A stretch of 64,000 bases of DNA from Hahella sp. CCB-MM4 (GCF_002260525.1 NZ_MRYI01000001.1:372001-436000), one strand, 5' to 3'; counted from the stretch's first letter, positions 45,508 through 54,428 are shown. Notes: generated by a model from the letters alone, not told the origin. Program-made: numbers and translations.

Positions 45508-46944
45508 ATGCAGGCCGTATTCACTCAAGGCTCAATCATGCGCCACATACTGGTCATGACACTATCCAGTACCGTGGGCCTGTTAAGCCTGTTCCTGGTA
45601 GACCTGGTAGATATGTATTTCCTAAGCCTTCTCGGTCAGCAGGAGTTGGCCGCTGCCGTTGGCTTTGCGGGGACTCTACTGTTTTTTCTTACGGCGATCA
45701 GTATCGCTCTTTCCATTGGCATGGGGGCAAAAGTTTCACAGTCGTTGGGCCAACAACGGCTGGAGAAAGCACGCCAATATTGTGTCCATACCCTGATCTT
45801 CAGCTTTTTGTTTAGCCTGGCGGTGGTGATTCCGGTATGGCTGGAAAGTGACACGTTACTGCGCTTCCTCGGTGCCGACGGCCGCACCCTTGAGTTGGCC
45901 ATTGTATATACGCATATATTGTTGCCCTCCACTCCGATTCTGGCAATGTCGATGGGTCTGGCGAGTGCCTTGCGGGCAGCCGGTGATCCACGTCGCTCTA
46001 TGTATGCTATCGCGGCAGGAGGCGTTGCCAATGCCATACTGGACCCCATTCTGATTTTCGGCCTGGATATGGATATCGCCGGCGCGGCATGGTCTTCGTT
46101 TATTGCCAGATTTGTGATCCTGGGGATCGCCGGAACCTATGTCATTATGCGCCATGGGCTAATAACCTCTCCCAACTGGTCTGAGTGGTGGACGGATATA
46201 CGATCCCTGGCGACGGTTTCCGGCCCGGCGATGCTCACCAATCTGGCAACACCGGTGGGCAGTAGCTACGTTATGAAAACGATGGCTGAGTTCGGAGATG
46301 ATGCCGTCGCAGGCGCAGCGATTATCGGCAGGATCGTACCGGTGGCATTTTGTGGTCTATTTGCCCTGTCAGGCGCTGTAGGTCCCATTATTGGTCAGAA
46401 CATGGGCGCGGGTGACTATTACCGCGTCCGTCACACGCTGGGAGACGCTTCCAAGTTTATCGCCGGTTATGTCATGGTGGTATGGGCAATCCTGTTTTTC
46501 TTGAGTGACTTTATTATCTCGTCATTCGACGCCAGCGGAGACGCCCGTCATCTGATCAATCAGTATTGCCTATGGATTGCCCCCGGATTCTTCTTCAATG
46601 GACTACTATTCGTAGCTAACGCCAGTTTTAATAATACCAACTCAGCCTATCTGGCCACCTTATTCAATTTTTCCAGAGCATTCCTCGGAACGATTCCTTT
46701 TGTTGCCTTACTTTCCAATCAGTTCGGTGCGGTCGGAGTTCTCATAGGGGAAATAGCCGGTGGCGTGATGTTCGGCACTCTGGCAATGGGAACAGCGGTG
46801 TATCGTGCCAATCACCTCACCCGCTCAATGGTCGAAAAGGAAGCTCCGGATACGGTAAAAGAGACCAATGCCTGCCAGTGGAGTTACTGCTCAGATAAAA
46901 GTGCGTTGGGGCAACAAGTGGTGGAATCTGGGGAAAATAGCTGA
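45508..46944 (+). CDS. MATE-family multidrug/sodium exporter
   Basis: A 478-residue inner-membrane exporter with about 12 predicted helices. MATE features include the repeated pattern MYFLSLLGQQELAAAVGFAG near residue 34 and GAVGPIIGQNMGAG in the second half, and the 6+6 helix organisation. ATG at 45508 follows AAGGA; the TTG one codon earlier is less likely. It could export cationic drugs or metabolites; the substrate is unknown. C-terminal about 40 residues are hydrophilic. Confidence 0.92.
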   Translation: MQAVFTQGSIMRHILVMTLSSTVGLLSLFLVDLVDMYFLSLLGQQELAAAVGFAGTLLFFLTAISIALSIGMGAKVSQSLGQQRLEKARQYCVHTLIFSFLFSLAVVIPVWLESDTLLRFLGADGRTLELAIVYTHILLPSTPILAMSMGLASALRAAGDPRRSMYAIAAGGVANAILDPILIFGLDMDIAGAAWSSFIARFVILGIAGTYVIMRHGLITSPNWSEWWTDIRSLATVSGPAMLTNLATPVGSSYVMKTMAEFGDDAVAGAAIIGRIVPVAFCGLFALSGAVGPIIGQNMGAGDYYRVRHTLGDASKFIAGYVMVVWAILFFLSDFIISSFDASGDARHLINQYCLWIAPGFFFNGLLFVANASFNNTNSAYLATLFNFSRAFLGTIPFVALLSNQFGAVGVLIGEIAGGVMFGTLAMGTAVYRANHLTRSMVEKEAPDTVKETNACQWSYCSDKSALGQQVVESGENS

Positions 46945-46975
46945 CATCCCGAATTCAATAACTGCAATATTGCAC

Positions 46976-47001
46976 AAAAAAAGCCTTCTCCGAAGGGCCT
47001 G
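46976..47001 (-). terminator. Minus-strand rho-independent terminator without an obvious gene
   Basis: Read on the minus strand, CCTTC-GGA-GAAGG is followed by seven T. No minus-strand gene lies upstream of it; the MATE and NADAR genes on both sides are plus-strand. Confidence 0.45.
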
Positions 47002-47029
47002 TACCTAACGAGACTTAGCGGTAATTAAA

Positions 47030-47584
47030 ATGATCCCCAGTATCAGAAACAGAGAAGAACTGATTGACTACGTTAGTCACGGCAACCCGGTTAAATATGT
47101 GCTTTTCTGGGGCCACCAGAAATCTGAAACCAGAATAACCAAGACTTGCTTCAGTCAGTGGTACGACTCCCCTTTTACACAAAAAGGAATCGCTTACCTA
47201 ACAGCAGAACATTTTATGATGGCCGAAAAAGCCAGACTTTTTGGAGATTCCAATGCTGAACAGAAAATCTTGCTAGCAGACAATCCTGGAGAGGCTAAAA
47301 AGTTAGGCCGTGAGGTGCAGGGGTTTGAAAACTCAGTTTGGGAACATCACAGGTTTGATATCGTAGTAAAAGCCAATTTATTAAAATTTGGCCAAAATGC
47401 GGAATTAAAAGAGTTTCTTCTCAATACAGGGGACAGAATTCTGGTGGAAGCAAGCCCTGTGGATAAAATCTGGGGGGTAGGATTGGCAATGGATCATCCC
47501 GCAGTTGAAAATCCTTATCAATGGCGAGGTCTTAATCTTCTCGGTTTTGCATTAATGGAAGTACGTTTACAGCTATCGGCATAG
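47030..47584 (+). CDS. NADAR-family (YbiA-like) N-glycosidase
   Basis: A 184-residue protein of the NADAR superfamily. FWGHQ, FSQWYDSPF, YLTAEHFMMAEKARLFGD, and WGVGLAMDHP match the YbiA fold and its conserved residues. YbiA hydrolyses the N-glycosidic bond of early riboflavin intermediates (or related ADP-ribose chemistry); DarT/NADAR pairs are also known as toxin-antitoxin. No riboflavin gene or DarT-like toxin is adjacent. It is followed by an unknown envelope operon after about 160 bp. Confidence 0.88.
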   Translation: MIPSIRNREELIDYVSHGNPVKYVLFWGHQKSETRITKTCFSQWYDSPFTQKGIAYLTAEHFMMAEKARLFGDSNAEQKILLADNPGEAKKLGREVQGFENSVWEHHRFDIVVKANLLKFGQNAELKEFLLNTGDRILVEASPVDKIWGVGLAMDHPAVENPYQWRGLNLLGFALMEVRLQLSA

Positions 47585-47745
47585 ATTTTACCCATAGCGT
47601 GATATAGTCTAATTTTTAAACAGGAGATTCGATTCCGGAGTAATTTCCAGCGTAACAATATTGCACTGGAAATGAAGTCTGCAGTCCTGGAGCCCCTCCA
47701 TACGAAGTATAAACTTTCCGTATATACGACAGGGGAAACGGCAAT

Positions 47746-48756
47746 TTGGGAACAAGCCTTCTCGTTCGAGTGGTACTGCTGTCAGTCTGGGTCGCAATGG
47801 TCGATCTGTGGCTCAGCCGACATTTCCGAAGTGGCGTGAGCGGTAACGATCTGTCCCTGTTGATGGGAGTTCCGTTAGGCAGCCTCTGGTGTGTTGGAGT
47901 CATTGACTTTCTTCTGGGAAAGGACAAACGGGAGTCCATTACCGAAGGGGTTAAAGGCTATTTCCGGAATTTCATCACCACCCATCTTAGCAACAGTGTA
48001 ATAGCAACGCTGTATATAGGTGGCACCCTCCTCGCGGCAACTTTCTCAACCATCAGCATTGACGCCACGGCAGAAGGCCAGAGAGACTTTGTTCTGGCTT
48101 CTTTGGCTTTCCCTGATCGGCAAGTGACTGGAGCGACTTCTCCAGAAAAAGTCCGCGACATCCATCTATGGATCAATCCCTTTGCCCCTGAACATAAATT
48201 ATCCATCGATGGATTTCTTCCAACGACGATTCAGGTACAACCCTTTTTTGGCGCTTTGGTCGTTCCAGACCATGACTTGATCGCCACCCCGACAGTGCTT
48301 TTTCGACCGAATGTCACCAGCTACCCCGTGCTTGGAAGCGGCGGTTGGTTTCAGCTCTATGAGAAAAACAATGTTGGTTTTACCCTGATAGCAGAAGATC
48401 AGGGGAATCATGCGTGGTATCTGGGACCGAGAAGAAACCAGCCGGGGGAACTACGTAGTGAATGGCAATTGGAATCAGCGGCACAGGGGTTGGGAGAACA
48501 GGAAATCGCCATACTGATGAAACGCTGGCGCAATCCTAAGAAACTTGAAACAGCAGCGTTAGGTCCCGACCGGATATTGTGTGCTTTAGTGACCAATATT
48601 GATAAGTCTGTCTTTGTATCTGGCGTTGTAGGCAAAGTCACCAGAATTGAATATATAGATCTACCAATGGGAGACCTTAGTCATGGCCCCGATATTTCAA
48701 CGATCAATACTACTGGCCCTGCTTTATGTCATTGGCTCGACTCAGGCGCTGGGTGA
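47746..48756 (+). CDS. Unknown membrane protein, first gene of a three-gene operon
   Basis: A 336-residue protein with hydrophobic helices at about 4-23, 35-57 and 80-102, then a soluble region of about 230 residues rich in beta-type segments (LGSGGWFQLYEKNNVGFTLI near residue 200). TTG at 47746 has AGGGG about nine bases upstream; the frame is closed by a stop a little further upstream, with no ATG before residue 18. No family recognised. Its 3' end overlaps the next gene by 74 bp in another frame. Soluble part probably extracytoplasmic or cytoplasmic depending on topology; not decided. Confidence 0.7.
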   Translation: MGTSLLVRVVLLSVWVAMVDLWLSRHFRSGVSGNDLSLLMGVPLGSLWCVGVIDFLLGKDKRESITEGVKGYFRNFITTHLSNSVIATLYIGGTLLAATFSTISIDATAEGQRDFVLASLAFPDRQVTGATSPEKVRDIHLWINPFAPEHKLSIDGFLPTTIQVQPFFGALVVPDHDLIATPTVLFRPNVTSYPVLGSGGWFQLYEKNNVGFTLIAEDQGNHAWYLGPRRNQPGELRSEWQLESAAQGLGEQEIAILMKRWRNPKKLETAALGPDRILCALVTNIDKSVFVSGVVGKVTRIEYIDLPMGDLSHGPDISTINTTGPALCHWLDSGAG

Positions 48757-49540
48757 TCCGGAGAAACAAGTCCGTATTGAGCTGATTCTGGGCGAGTCAT
48801 ATATGATTGCGCTAGGCAATGAAGCTTCCAGCACGGCCAAGCAATTGGTAGAAGCCTCATTGGTAAGTGCTCTCAGCGACAAGATCAGGTATTTCTCGTT
48901 CGTTCCCTCAACGCAACCAGCGCTCCATACACTGACATTTCGTATCGACCACCCGACTCCAGGTCTTGTCAGGTCCGGCGACGTAGCCAGCGTACTGGAT
49001 TATTACGTATTCCTGGAGTTCCATAAAAACAATGCGAGCACGCAGGGCTCAATGCATTGGCTGTTCCGGGATTCAGCGTCGAATCTTAATGGGGTGGATA
49101 CCCCCGAGACCATTGCCGAAAAACTCAGCAATGATATCCACAGTCGCTACCATAGCAACATTGTCAGAGATATGTTGAGTCAGGTCAGTTTTACCGAGAA
49201 GGCTCATTTCAAACCCGGAACGACCGCAAAGAACAGTGGCTGGATCATTGACCACTCACGCCAATCACTGTGTATGGCACCACACAATAAAGTCATTGTT
49301 GAGAGTATCGTGCCACAGGAAGGATTCGAGGAAAAATTTACCGCAGAAGTCAAACGTCGGACATCCGGTGACGAAGTCAGCACCTTTACCAAAGCCACTG
49401 AAGATGTAGACGAGTTAATGTCAGCACCGGAGAATGCACGGGTGATAGCGGTCTATGTCATCAGTTATGAAGCTGAATGCGAGCCCTCTCTGGTTGAGAC
49501 TCCGCCTGAGTTGGTGTCCTTTACGGAAGGAGGAGAATAA
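48683..49540 (+). CDS. Unknown exported protein, second gene of the operon
   Basis: A 285-residue protein with a signal peptide (MAPIFQRSILLALLYVIGST..ALGD). The mature part contains a mixed alpha/beta region (QVRIELILGESYMIALGNEA near residue 29), a single Cys at about 197 and one near the end, and an acidic C-terminus. GGGAG lies nine bases before the ATG. It overlaps the previous gene by 74 bp and its TAA overlaps the ATG of the next gene (TAATG), so translation is coupled. No family recognised. Confidence 0.72.
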   Translation: MAPIFQRSILLALLYVIGSTQALGDPEKQVRIELILGESYMIALGNEASSTAKQLVEASLVSALSDKIRYFSFVPSTQPALHTLTFRIDHPTPGLVRSGDVASVLDYYVFLEFHKNNASTQGSMHWLFRDSASNLNGVDTPETIAEKLSNDIHSRYHSNIVRDMLSQVSFTEKAHFKPGTTAKNSGWIIDHSRQSLCMAPHNKVIVESIVPQEGFEEKFTAEVKRRTSGDEVSTFTKATEDVDELMSAPENARVIAVYVISYEAECEPSLVETPPELVSFTEGGE

Positions 49541-51399
49541 TGAAACAGCCCCCCCTCCCCTTGCTGATTTCTCTTTTGCTAACTCCCCTTTGGCTGATAC
49601 CCAATCCTTCATATGCCTTCGAAAAGGTACTACAGGAGCAGGTTGACCAGGAAAACTGGAGAGCCACCGAGAGAATCCTGCTTGGCGCAGAGAGAGACTG
49701 CCAACAAACAAGTGACGTCAACAACTGTCTGGACAAAGTAAGATTCTCCCGGGCATGGACTTACACCCGACATGCGGAAAAAGACAAAGATCATCGAGAG
49801 AGCTTTTTACAACGAGCCCGGGAGGAATATCTCGCCATTTTGGAGAGGCATCCCCAACACCTGGCCACCATTGATAACCTGATTCTGACCCTGGAACAGC
49901 TGGAGGACCGCCAGCAACTGGAACGCTTGCTTCGATTATTGCAACGCCTGGACGATCGTTCGCGAATGGCCAAAGTGGCCCAGATGATCGCCGGACTTTA
50001 CCTCGACGAGGGGAATAGCCAACGTGCATTTTCCTATTATTACCGGTCCTATGAGCTGGAGCCCGGTCAACGCACTTTGAACGGCCTGATTTCCAGCTTC
50101 AGACAATCACCCAATGAGGAAGTCGCTAAGCGCCTTGAAGTACTGGCTGAAACGACTGAAAACGTCTCCATACGTCGGCAGTTGTATGAAGCTATTTTGT
50201 CATCCAGAAACAAAGTATCACCACAGCAATGGGAAAACGCCGCGATAAATTGGGTGGCCTGGCTGGGAAAAGAGCGCGCACTTACCTCCAGCGTAATCGA
50301 ACAGACAATAGATTTAAGACTAAATCCCGAATTCAGAGAATTAGTCGCACGATTAAGGGAGCCTTTTTTAGGCCTAACGCCCGAAGAAGTCAGGATTGGT
50401 GATCTAACCCTGCTGGAATATCGTCAAGACGGTTGGTGGAACGATACACTACTGCGCACCTGGGCATTTAGCATTGCTGCCTGGAGCGAAGGGCACAATC
50501 GCCTGTTAAACAATGATATCAACGGGGCCAATGCAATCTGGCAGGCCGCTCTGCAGTTTGCCCCCCCTTCATACACCTATGATTCCAGTGAACTGAAAGG
50601 CCACTGGGCGGTATCTCTGGAATTACTCACAGATCTGGCCCGTATCCAATGGCTTTATAAATCCCGCTTGGATCCACGGGGAGAAACCTTTACCCGGGTT
50701 GAACAAGCGCTGTTTTTCAGTAAGGCGCAGGCATACAAAATCAATGATCTCGAAGCTATCCAACGTCATCACTCCATCATGGGAAAAATGTATGCGGACT
50801 TGGGTATATTTTCGGAGAATGCCACAGGTGTCCGCAGTGCAGAGTTTCAACTCACTCATGCCTTAAGAACCGCAGACCTTCGCAGTAGCGATACCGGTAA
50901 AGATGATCCTCAACCCCAGTTAGCCCAGCTTCTGGCGGACGGTTACTCCTGCCAGTTACCGTCCCAACAAACAGGTTGTCGCCAACAAACAGAAAAGGCC
51001 CAGCCCTTATACCTACGGGCCACACAGGACTATCTGAAACTGGACGCAGTTCTACCCGCCAAGAGAACCCTGCAAAATGTAAAAGTTATCAATCCCCAGA
51101 CCGAGTCTAAGGTGCTGCAACTGAAATCTGTTATTGATCTTCGCACCAGCCTGACAAATGACCTTCTTATCAAGGGAGAGAAGCACCCGGATGTCGTCAA
51201 CAAGCGAATCGAAATTGCCAATCAATGGCAGTTAATGGGGGAAACTGACGAGGCTAAAGCCACTATTGATCGTGTGCTGAAACTTGAAACTGTGCCGATA
51301 GATAGGGCCAAGGTTTATCAACAACTGGAATCAGGTGACATTAAGAGCCTCAAGAGCAATACGTTGAAACTGCAGGTTATTGAAATGCCCCCTCAATAA
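49540..51399 (+). CDS. Exported TPR-like repeat protein, third gene of the operon
   Basis: A 619-residue protein with signal peptide (MKQPPLPLLISLLLTPLWLI..SYA) and helical repeat architecture. Tetratricopeptide-like motifs appear at about 77-105 (REEYLAILERHPQHLATID), 144-175 (GLYLDEGNSQRAFSYYYRSY) and again near 580 (GETDEAKATIDRVLKLE). Middle part (270-420) is Trp-rich. Four Cys residues near 478-486 and two earlier (about 54, 62) suggest disulfides in the periplasm. It is translationally coupled with the previous gene. TPR proteins usually scaffold complexes, so a periplasmic assembly is inferred. No homologous system recognised. Confidence 0.75.
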   Translation: MKQPPLPLLISLLLTPLWLIPNPSYAFEKVLQEQVDQENWRATERILLGAERDCQQTSDVNNCLDKVRFSRAWTYTRHAEKDKDHRESFLQRAREEYLAILERHPQHLATIDNLILTLEQLEDRQQLERLLRLLQRLDDRSRMAKVAQMIAGLYLDEGNSQRAFSYYYRSYELEPGQRTLNGLISSFRQSPNEEVAKRLEVLAETTENVSIRRQLYEAILSSRNKVSPQQWENAAINWVAWLGKERALTSSVIEQTIDLRLNPEFRELVARLREPFLGLTPEEVRIGDLTLLEYRQDGWWNDTLLRTWAFSIAAWSEGHNRLLNNDINGANAIWQAALQFAPPSYTYDSSELKGHWAVSLELLTDLARIQWLYKSRLDPRGETFTRVEQALFFSKAQAYKINDLEAIQRHHSIMGKMYADLGIFSENATGVRSAEFQLTHALRTADLRSSDTGKDDPQPQLAQLLADGYSCQLPSQQTGCRQQTEKAQPLYLRATQDYLKLDAVLPAKRTLQNVKVINPQTESKVLQLKSVIDLRTSLTNDLLIKGEKHPDVVNKRIEIANQWQLMGETDEAKATIDRVLKLETVPIDRAKVYQQLESGDIKSLKSNTLKLQVIEMPPQ

Positions 51400-51534
51400 C
51401 TATTGAGGCACTCCATATATGCGGTGTTCTATGAGATATGATTGGGCTGTTATAGTTCCTTCTATCCCGCATGCTATTATCGCGAGACTGCTAAATTATT
51501 TGTCCTCAGGGTAAAACAGACGCCTAATAGCAGT

Positions 51535-52188
51535 TTAGTTAACCCCACCTGATGTTCTCAAAGCAATTCGAACTCCCGAGCCCCGAATACAAAAAGCAAC
51601 CAGACTCCAGACGATAGTGATCGCTATCGCAGCAATAAACAGCTCTGGGATATGTACCCCTTGCACTAGCATACGTTCATTTTTTTCCAAGGCCGCCCAT
51701 TTATGTTTGCTGGCTTCTGCGAACTCAGAGCTTGCAAATATATCAGCAATATCCCTTCTGCTCCGATAACGTACAATCACAAGTCTGTCCCAACCGGTCA
51801 GAGTTTCCAGCATCTGGTTACTGCCAAAGATTGGATGCGATGCATGTTGGATAAGTAGAGGCACCATTACTCGGGTAAACCGATCAAATGCCTCACGCCC
51901 CGTGACGTTTGACATTTGAGCATCCTGATATGTTGCCTGATCAAAATACTTATATAGGTTGACGGTATAGAACGGCTTCCCATCATCATTTTCCAGAAAG
52001 TCACGCAGCGCTGGTATTTTGTGCCTGCCTCCCGGGTTCTGAGGTTGGGACTCAATGATATTCATGTAGCGGGAAACTTCCTCTGCTGTAAGTGGCTCAC
52101 TAATACCTTGATACCAATAGGTAAAAGCCAGGAAAAATGCCATCGGTAGCAACGTCAGAACAAATATTGCCCGTCTGTTTCGCTTCAT
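51535..52188 (-). CDS. DUF1330/NIPSNAP-like membrane protein
   Basis: A 217-residue protein with TM helices at about 5-24 and 183-205 and an intervening ferredoxin-like alpha/beta domain. LVIVRYRSRRDIADIFASSE near residue 135 matches the dimeric alpha-beta barrel DUF1330 pattern. ATG at 52188 has GAGGA about 10 bases upstream; a TTG at 52203 is an alternative. It diverges from the hxlR gene across the region with two palindromic operators, so it is probably a target of that regulator. Substrate or role unknown. Confidence 0.7.
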   Translation of the reverse strand: MKRNRRAIFVLTLLPMAFFLAFTYWYQGISEPLTAEEVSRYMNIIESQPQNPGGRHKIPALRDFLENDDGKPFYTVNLYKYFDQATYQDAQMSNVTGREAFDRFTRVMVPLLIQHASHPIFGSNQMLETLTGWDRLVIVRYRSRRDIADIFASSEFAEASKHKWAALEKNERMLVQGVHIPELFIAAIAITIVWSLVAFCIRGSGVRIALRTSGGVN

Positions 52189-52254
52189 ACTTCCTGTCCT
52201 CAATTAACGCTTAACTCATCACGTGGAGAAAGCACTTGTTATCAAACCAAGCAG

Positions 52255-52269
52255 CTTGCATTTTGCAAG
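52255..52269. promoter_or_regulatory. HxlR operator 1 (CTTGCA-TTT-TGCAAG)
   Basis: 6-bp arms and a 3-base spacer. Same geometry as the second site, 38 bp centre to centre. Lies between the divergent DUF1330-like and HxlR genes. Confidence 0.65.
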
Positions 52270-52291
52270 TAGAATTACCGTAACAGGAACA

Positions 52292-52308
52292 ACTTGTATT
52301 TTACAAGT
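52292..52308. promoter_or_regulatory. HxlR operator 2 (ACTTGTA-TTT-TACAAGT)
   Basis: Perfect 7-bp arms and a 3-base spacer; same core as site 1. It covers the alternative TTG start at 52294, which favours the ATG at 52330 as the real start of the regulator. Confidence 0.7.
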
Positions 52309-52329
52309 ACTTTTAACGATAATGCCCAC

Positions 52330-52755
52330 ATGGAATTCAATTCAAAAGATTGCAGATCAAACTGCCCTATCAACTTTATCTTAGAGACATTTGGCGACAA
52401 ATGGACGCTATTGGTAATACGCGACCTGATGTTCAAGGGTAAACGCCACTATGGAGATTTTCTGGCCTCAGAGGAAAAGATATCCACCAACATTCTGGCT
52501 GATCGCTTGCAGCGACTTGAAGAAAGAGGCGTCATAAACAAAACAATAGACCCGAATAACCGCTCCAAGTTTATTTACAGTCTGACTCAAAAAGGCAAAG
52601 ATTTGCTGCCCGTCATGCTGGAAATTACTGCCTGGAGCGGTCGGTATGACTCCCTGACAAACACCCCAAAGTGGTTTTTGCAGGCACTCAAGGAAGACAA
52701 AGCAGGCTTGGCGTCAAAGATTCTGTCAGAGCTGGACGAACCGTCATCCAAGTAG
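52330..52755 (+). CDS. HxlR-family transcriptional regulator
   Basis: A 141-residue winged-helix regulator. HxlR hallmarks: MEFNSKDCRSNCPINFILET with two Cys at the N-terminus (possible redox or aldehyde sensing), GDKWTLLVIRDLMFKGKRHYGDF and ISTNILADRLQRLEERGVI. ATG at 52330 chosen because the upstream TTG lies inside an operator-like palindrome. It likely controls itself and the divergent DUF1330-like gene. Confidence 0.9.
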   Translation: MEFNSKDCRSNCPINFILETFGDKWTLLVIRDLMFKGKRHYGDFLASEEKISTNILADRLQRLEERGVINKTIDPNNRSKFIYSLTQKGKDLLPVMLEITAWSGRYDSLTNTPKWFLQALKEDKAGLASKILSELDEPSSK

Positions 52756-52813
52756 CTCTCACCGATACAACGCTACTGCCCACCTTCACACAGTCGTTAC
52801 TGGTAACGATTCT

Positions 52814-53056
52814 TCATCGACCAAACAGGTTATTGTTCTTACGCGCATTGAGGGAATTGTCACTCTCATAGTTCACGGTCTCATTTCGGGAAATCAGAAA
52901 ACTATGGAAGTCGAACTCATTCATCCCCAATATTTTACCCGCCACTGATCCAGTCAGACCTTTAGCTTTGTACACAGCAATAGCCAGAAGCTCTAATGCT
53001 TCTTTCTCGTCGAGATTGCACTGCTGGGCGATATCATCGTTTATTTCAATTCTCAT
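52814..53056 (-). CDS. UPF0175 family protein
   Basis: An 80-residue protein, with the UPF0175 core KEALELLAIAVYKAKGLTGS followed by VAGKILGMNEFDFHSFLISR, a helix-turn-helix-like pattern. GGAG is six bases before the ATG. UPF0175 members act as antitoxin-type partners of PIN (DUF3368) toxins in many bacteria and archaea, but no PIN gene lies on either side. It may be a solitary regulator or relic. The C-terminal 15 residues are Asn-rich. Confidence 0.75.
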   Translation of the reverse strand: MRIEINDDIAQQCNLDEKEALELLAIAVYKAKGLTGSVAGKILGMNEFDFHSFLISRNETVNYESDNSLNARKNNNLFGR

Positions 53057-53059
53057 CAC

Positions 53060-53394
53060 TTACTCCTTGTTGAATGACTTTCGTAATTGAAGCCAGGGTA
53101 TTGGTTTGCTCTCAATTGGCTATTTCCCGCAAGAGTCTAGGACAATATGCAAACAGGGAGAGCGTTCATCTGCTTGATATTCAGATCTGACAGTCTGTCC
53201 ATACCTAGCTTGCATGTCATCTACCTGCGATACCAGAGAACAGTATCAGGAGACTCGGCAAGCATTAGTCATATGGCCGGTAAGGATTCTATCGTGAATG
53301 GCTCACAGTTTATGATGAGTTAAGAGAACAAAATGACGGGTTTAGAGAACAAACAGCGCCTTATGTCCTGATAGTTCAGTCATTTGAAGACGAG
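53060..53394. other. Intergenic region with no recognised feature
   Basis: About 335 bases between divergent genes; AT-rich. No ORF, repeat or clear promoter was identified. Confidence 0.5.
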
Positions 53395-54327
53395 ATGGAA
53401 AAAAATATGGAAATGAAAGCATTTGTTGGGACGAATGAATTTGGCGAAGTCCTCCATATAGCTGCATTGGCAGCAGCTATGTCTATTAAGAATCAGAGCA
53501 TGGTTGTCAAAATCATTCCTGCAGATCCAAGGGAAGAAAAAATCAGTGTAGAGCAGGCAAGACGTTTTCTCGCAAAGTTTGGTGTCCAAGCCTTCCAAGC
53601 CAAATCTCAATCCAGCGATGATCTGGTACCGGGAAAAACCACTGAAACCATTTACCAACTGCTTTCTGATAAGGGTTCGTCAACAACTATGCGAATAGGA
53701 ATACGAGATGCGTTCCGCAGAGTCTGCCAACCCGGAAGTGATTCAGAAGCCGCAGGAGAAATATCCAAGTTGTTCGGAAAAGGATACAAGAAAGATAAAG
53801 TTCTCGTTTGGGTTCGCAAAAATCACGAAGGTGGACGAGGCATGTCAGAAGACGCCCTTAAACAACTAACCACTGAGATAAAAAGAGCAGGACTTGTTCC
53901 GGTGCTAGCTGGCGACAAACCAACTAAGCCTATAGCCAGAGCCTTAAATCTCGTCGACCTCCAGAGAGGTTACTATGAAAATGACGAATCCTATGTCAAG
54001 CAAGGCGCACTTTTGAGCACAGCCCAGAAATTGGGAGTTTTCGCCTCCGTTGGAATGATGAGCGGGGGCATGGACTTCGGAGCTTTTCTCGGAATTCCGA
54101 CGGTCAATATCACACCCAGTAAAACAAGTGGAGACGCCAACAAAATATCCGATAGGATGAAAGCTCTGGCTGAAGTCACTTTCACAAAAAATGTTGGGTT
54201 TAGTTCCGCCGACTACAACTCTGGGAATAAAGGCTCTTCCTTGCCACGTGTCGTGATCCAACAGGCAATGAGTCATATCAATGACTGGAAGCGAAGAGAT
54301 GCTGAGCCCAGCGGCTGGTGGAGTTGA
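53395..54327 (+). CDS. Unrecognised 310-residue enzyme-like protein, GT-B-like pattern
   Basis: Not recognised with confidence. The C-terminal half has an alternating beta/alpha layout with VLVWVRKNHEGGRG near residue 140, AGLVPVLAGDKP near 166, and GMMSGGMDFGAFLGIPTVNI near 220, reminiscent of the nucleotide-sugar half of GT-B glycosyltransferases. The N-terminal half starts MKAFVGTNEFGEVLHIAALA, which could be a Rossmann half. No glycan-synthesis genes are adjacent. Starts possible at Met1, Met5 or Met7; the first is used. No signal peptide, so cytoplasmic. Confidence 0.6.
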   Translation: MEKNMEMKAFVGTNEFGEVLHIAALAAAMSIKNQSMVVKIIPADPREEKISVEQARRFLAKFGVQAFQAKSQSSDDLVPGKTTETIYQLLSDKGSSTTMRIGIRDAFRRVCQPGSDSEAAGEISKLFGKGYKKDKVLVWVRKNHEGGRGMSEDALKQLTTEIKRAGLVPVLAGDKPTKPIARALNLVDLQRGYYENDESYVKQGALLSTAQKLGVFASVGMMSGGMDFGAFLGIPTVNITPSKTSGDANKISDRMKALAEVTFTKNVGFSSADYNSGNKGSSLPRVVIQQAMSHINDWKRRDAEPSGWWS

Positions 54328-54428
54328 AGCGTCATGTAAGTTAGCCCGGGGTTGACTCGCAAACACTGGACCACCTATCATGGCTACAAATTGTAGCCAT
54401 GATACATTTCGTACAAGGACAAATCGTT

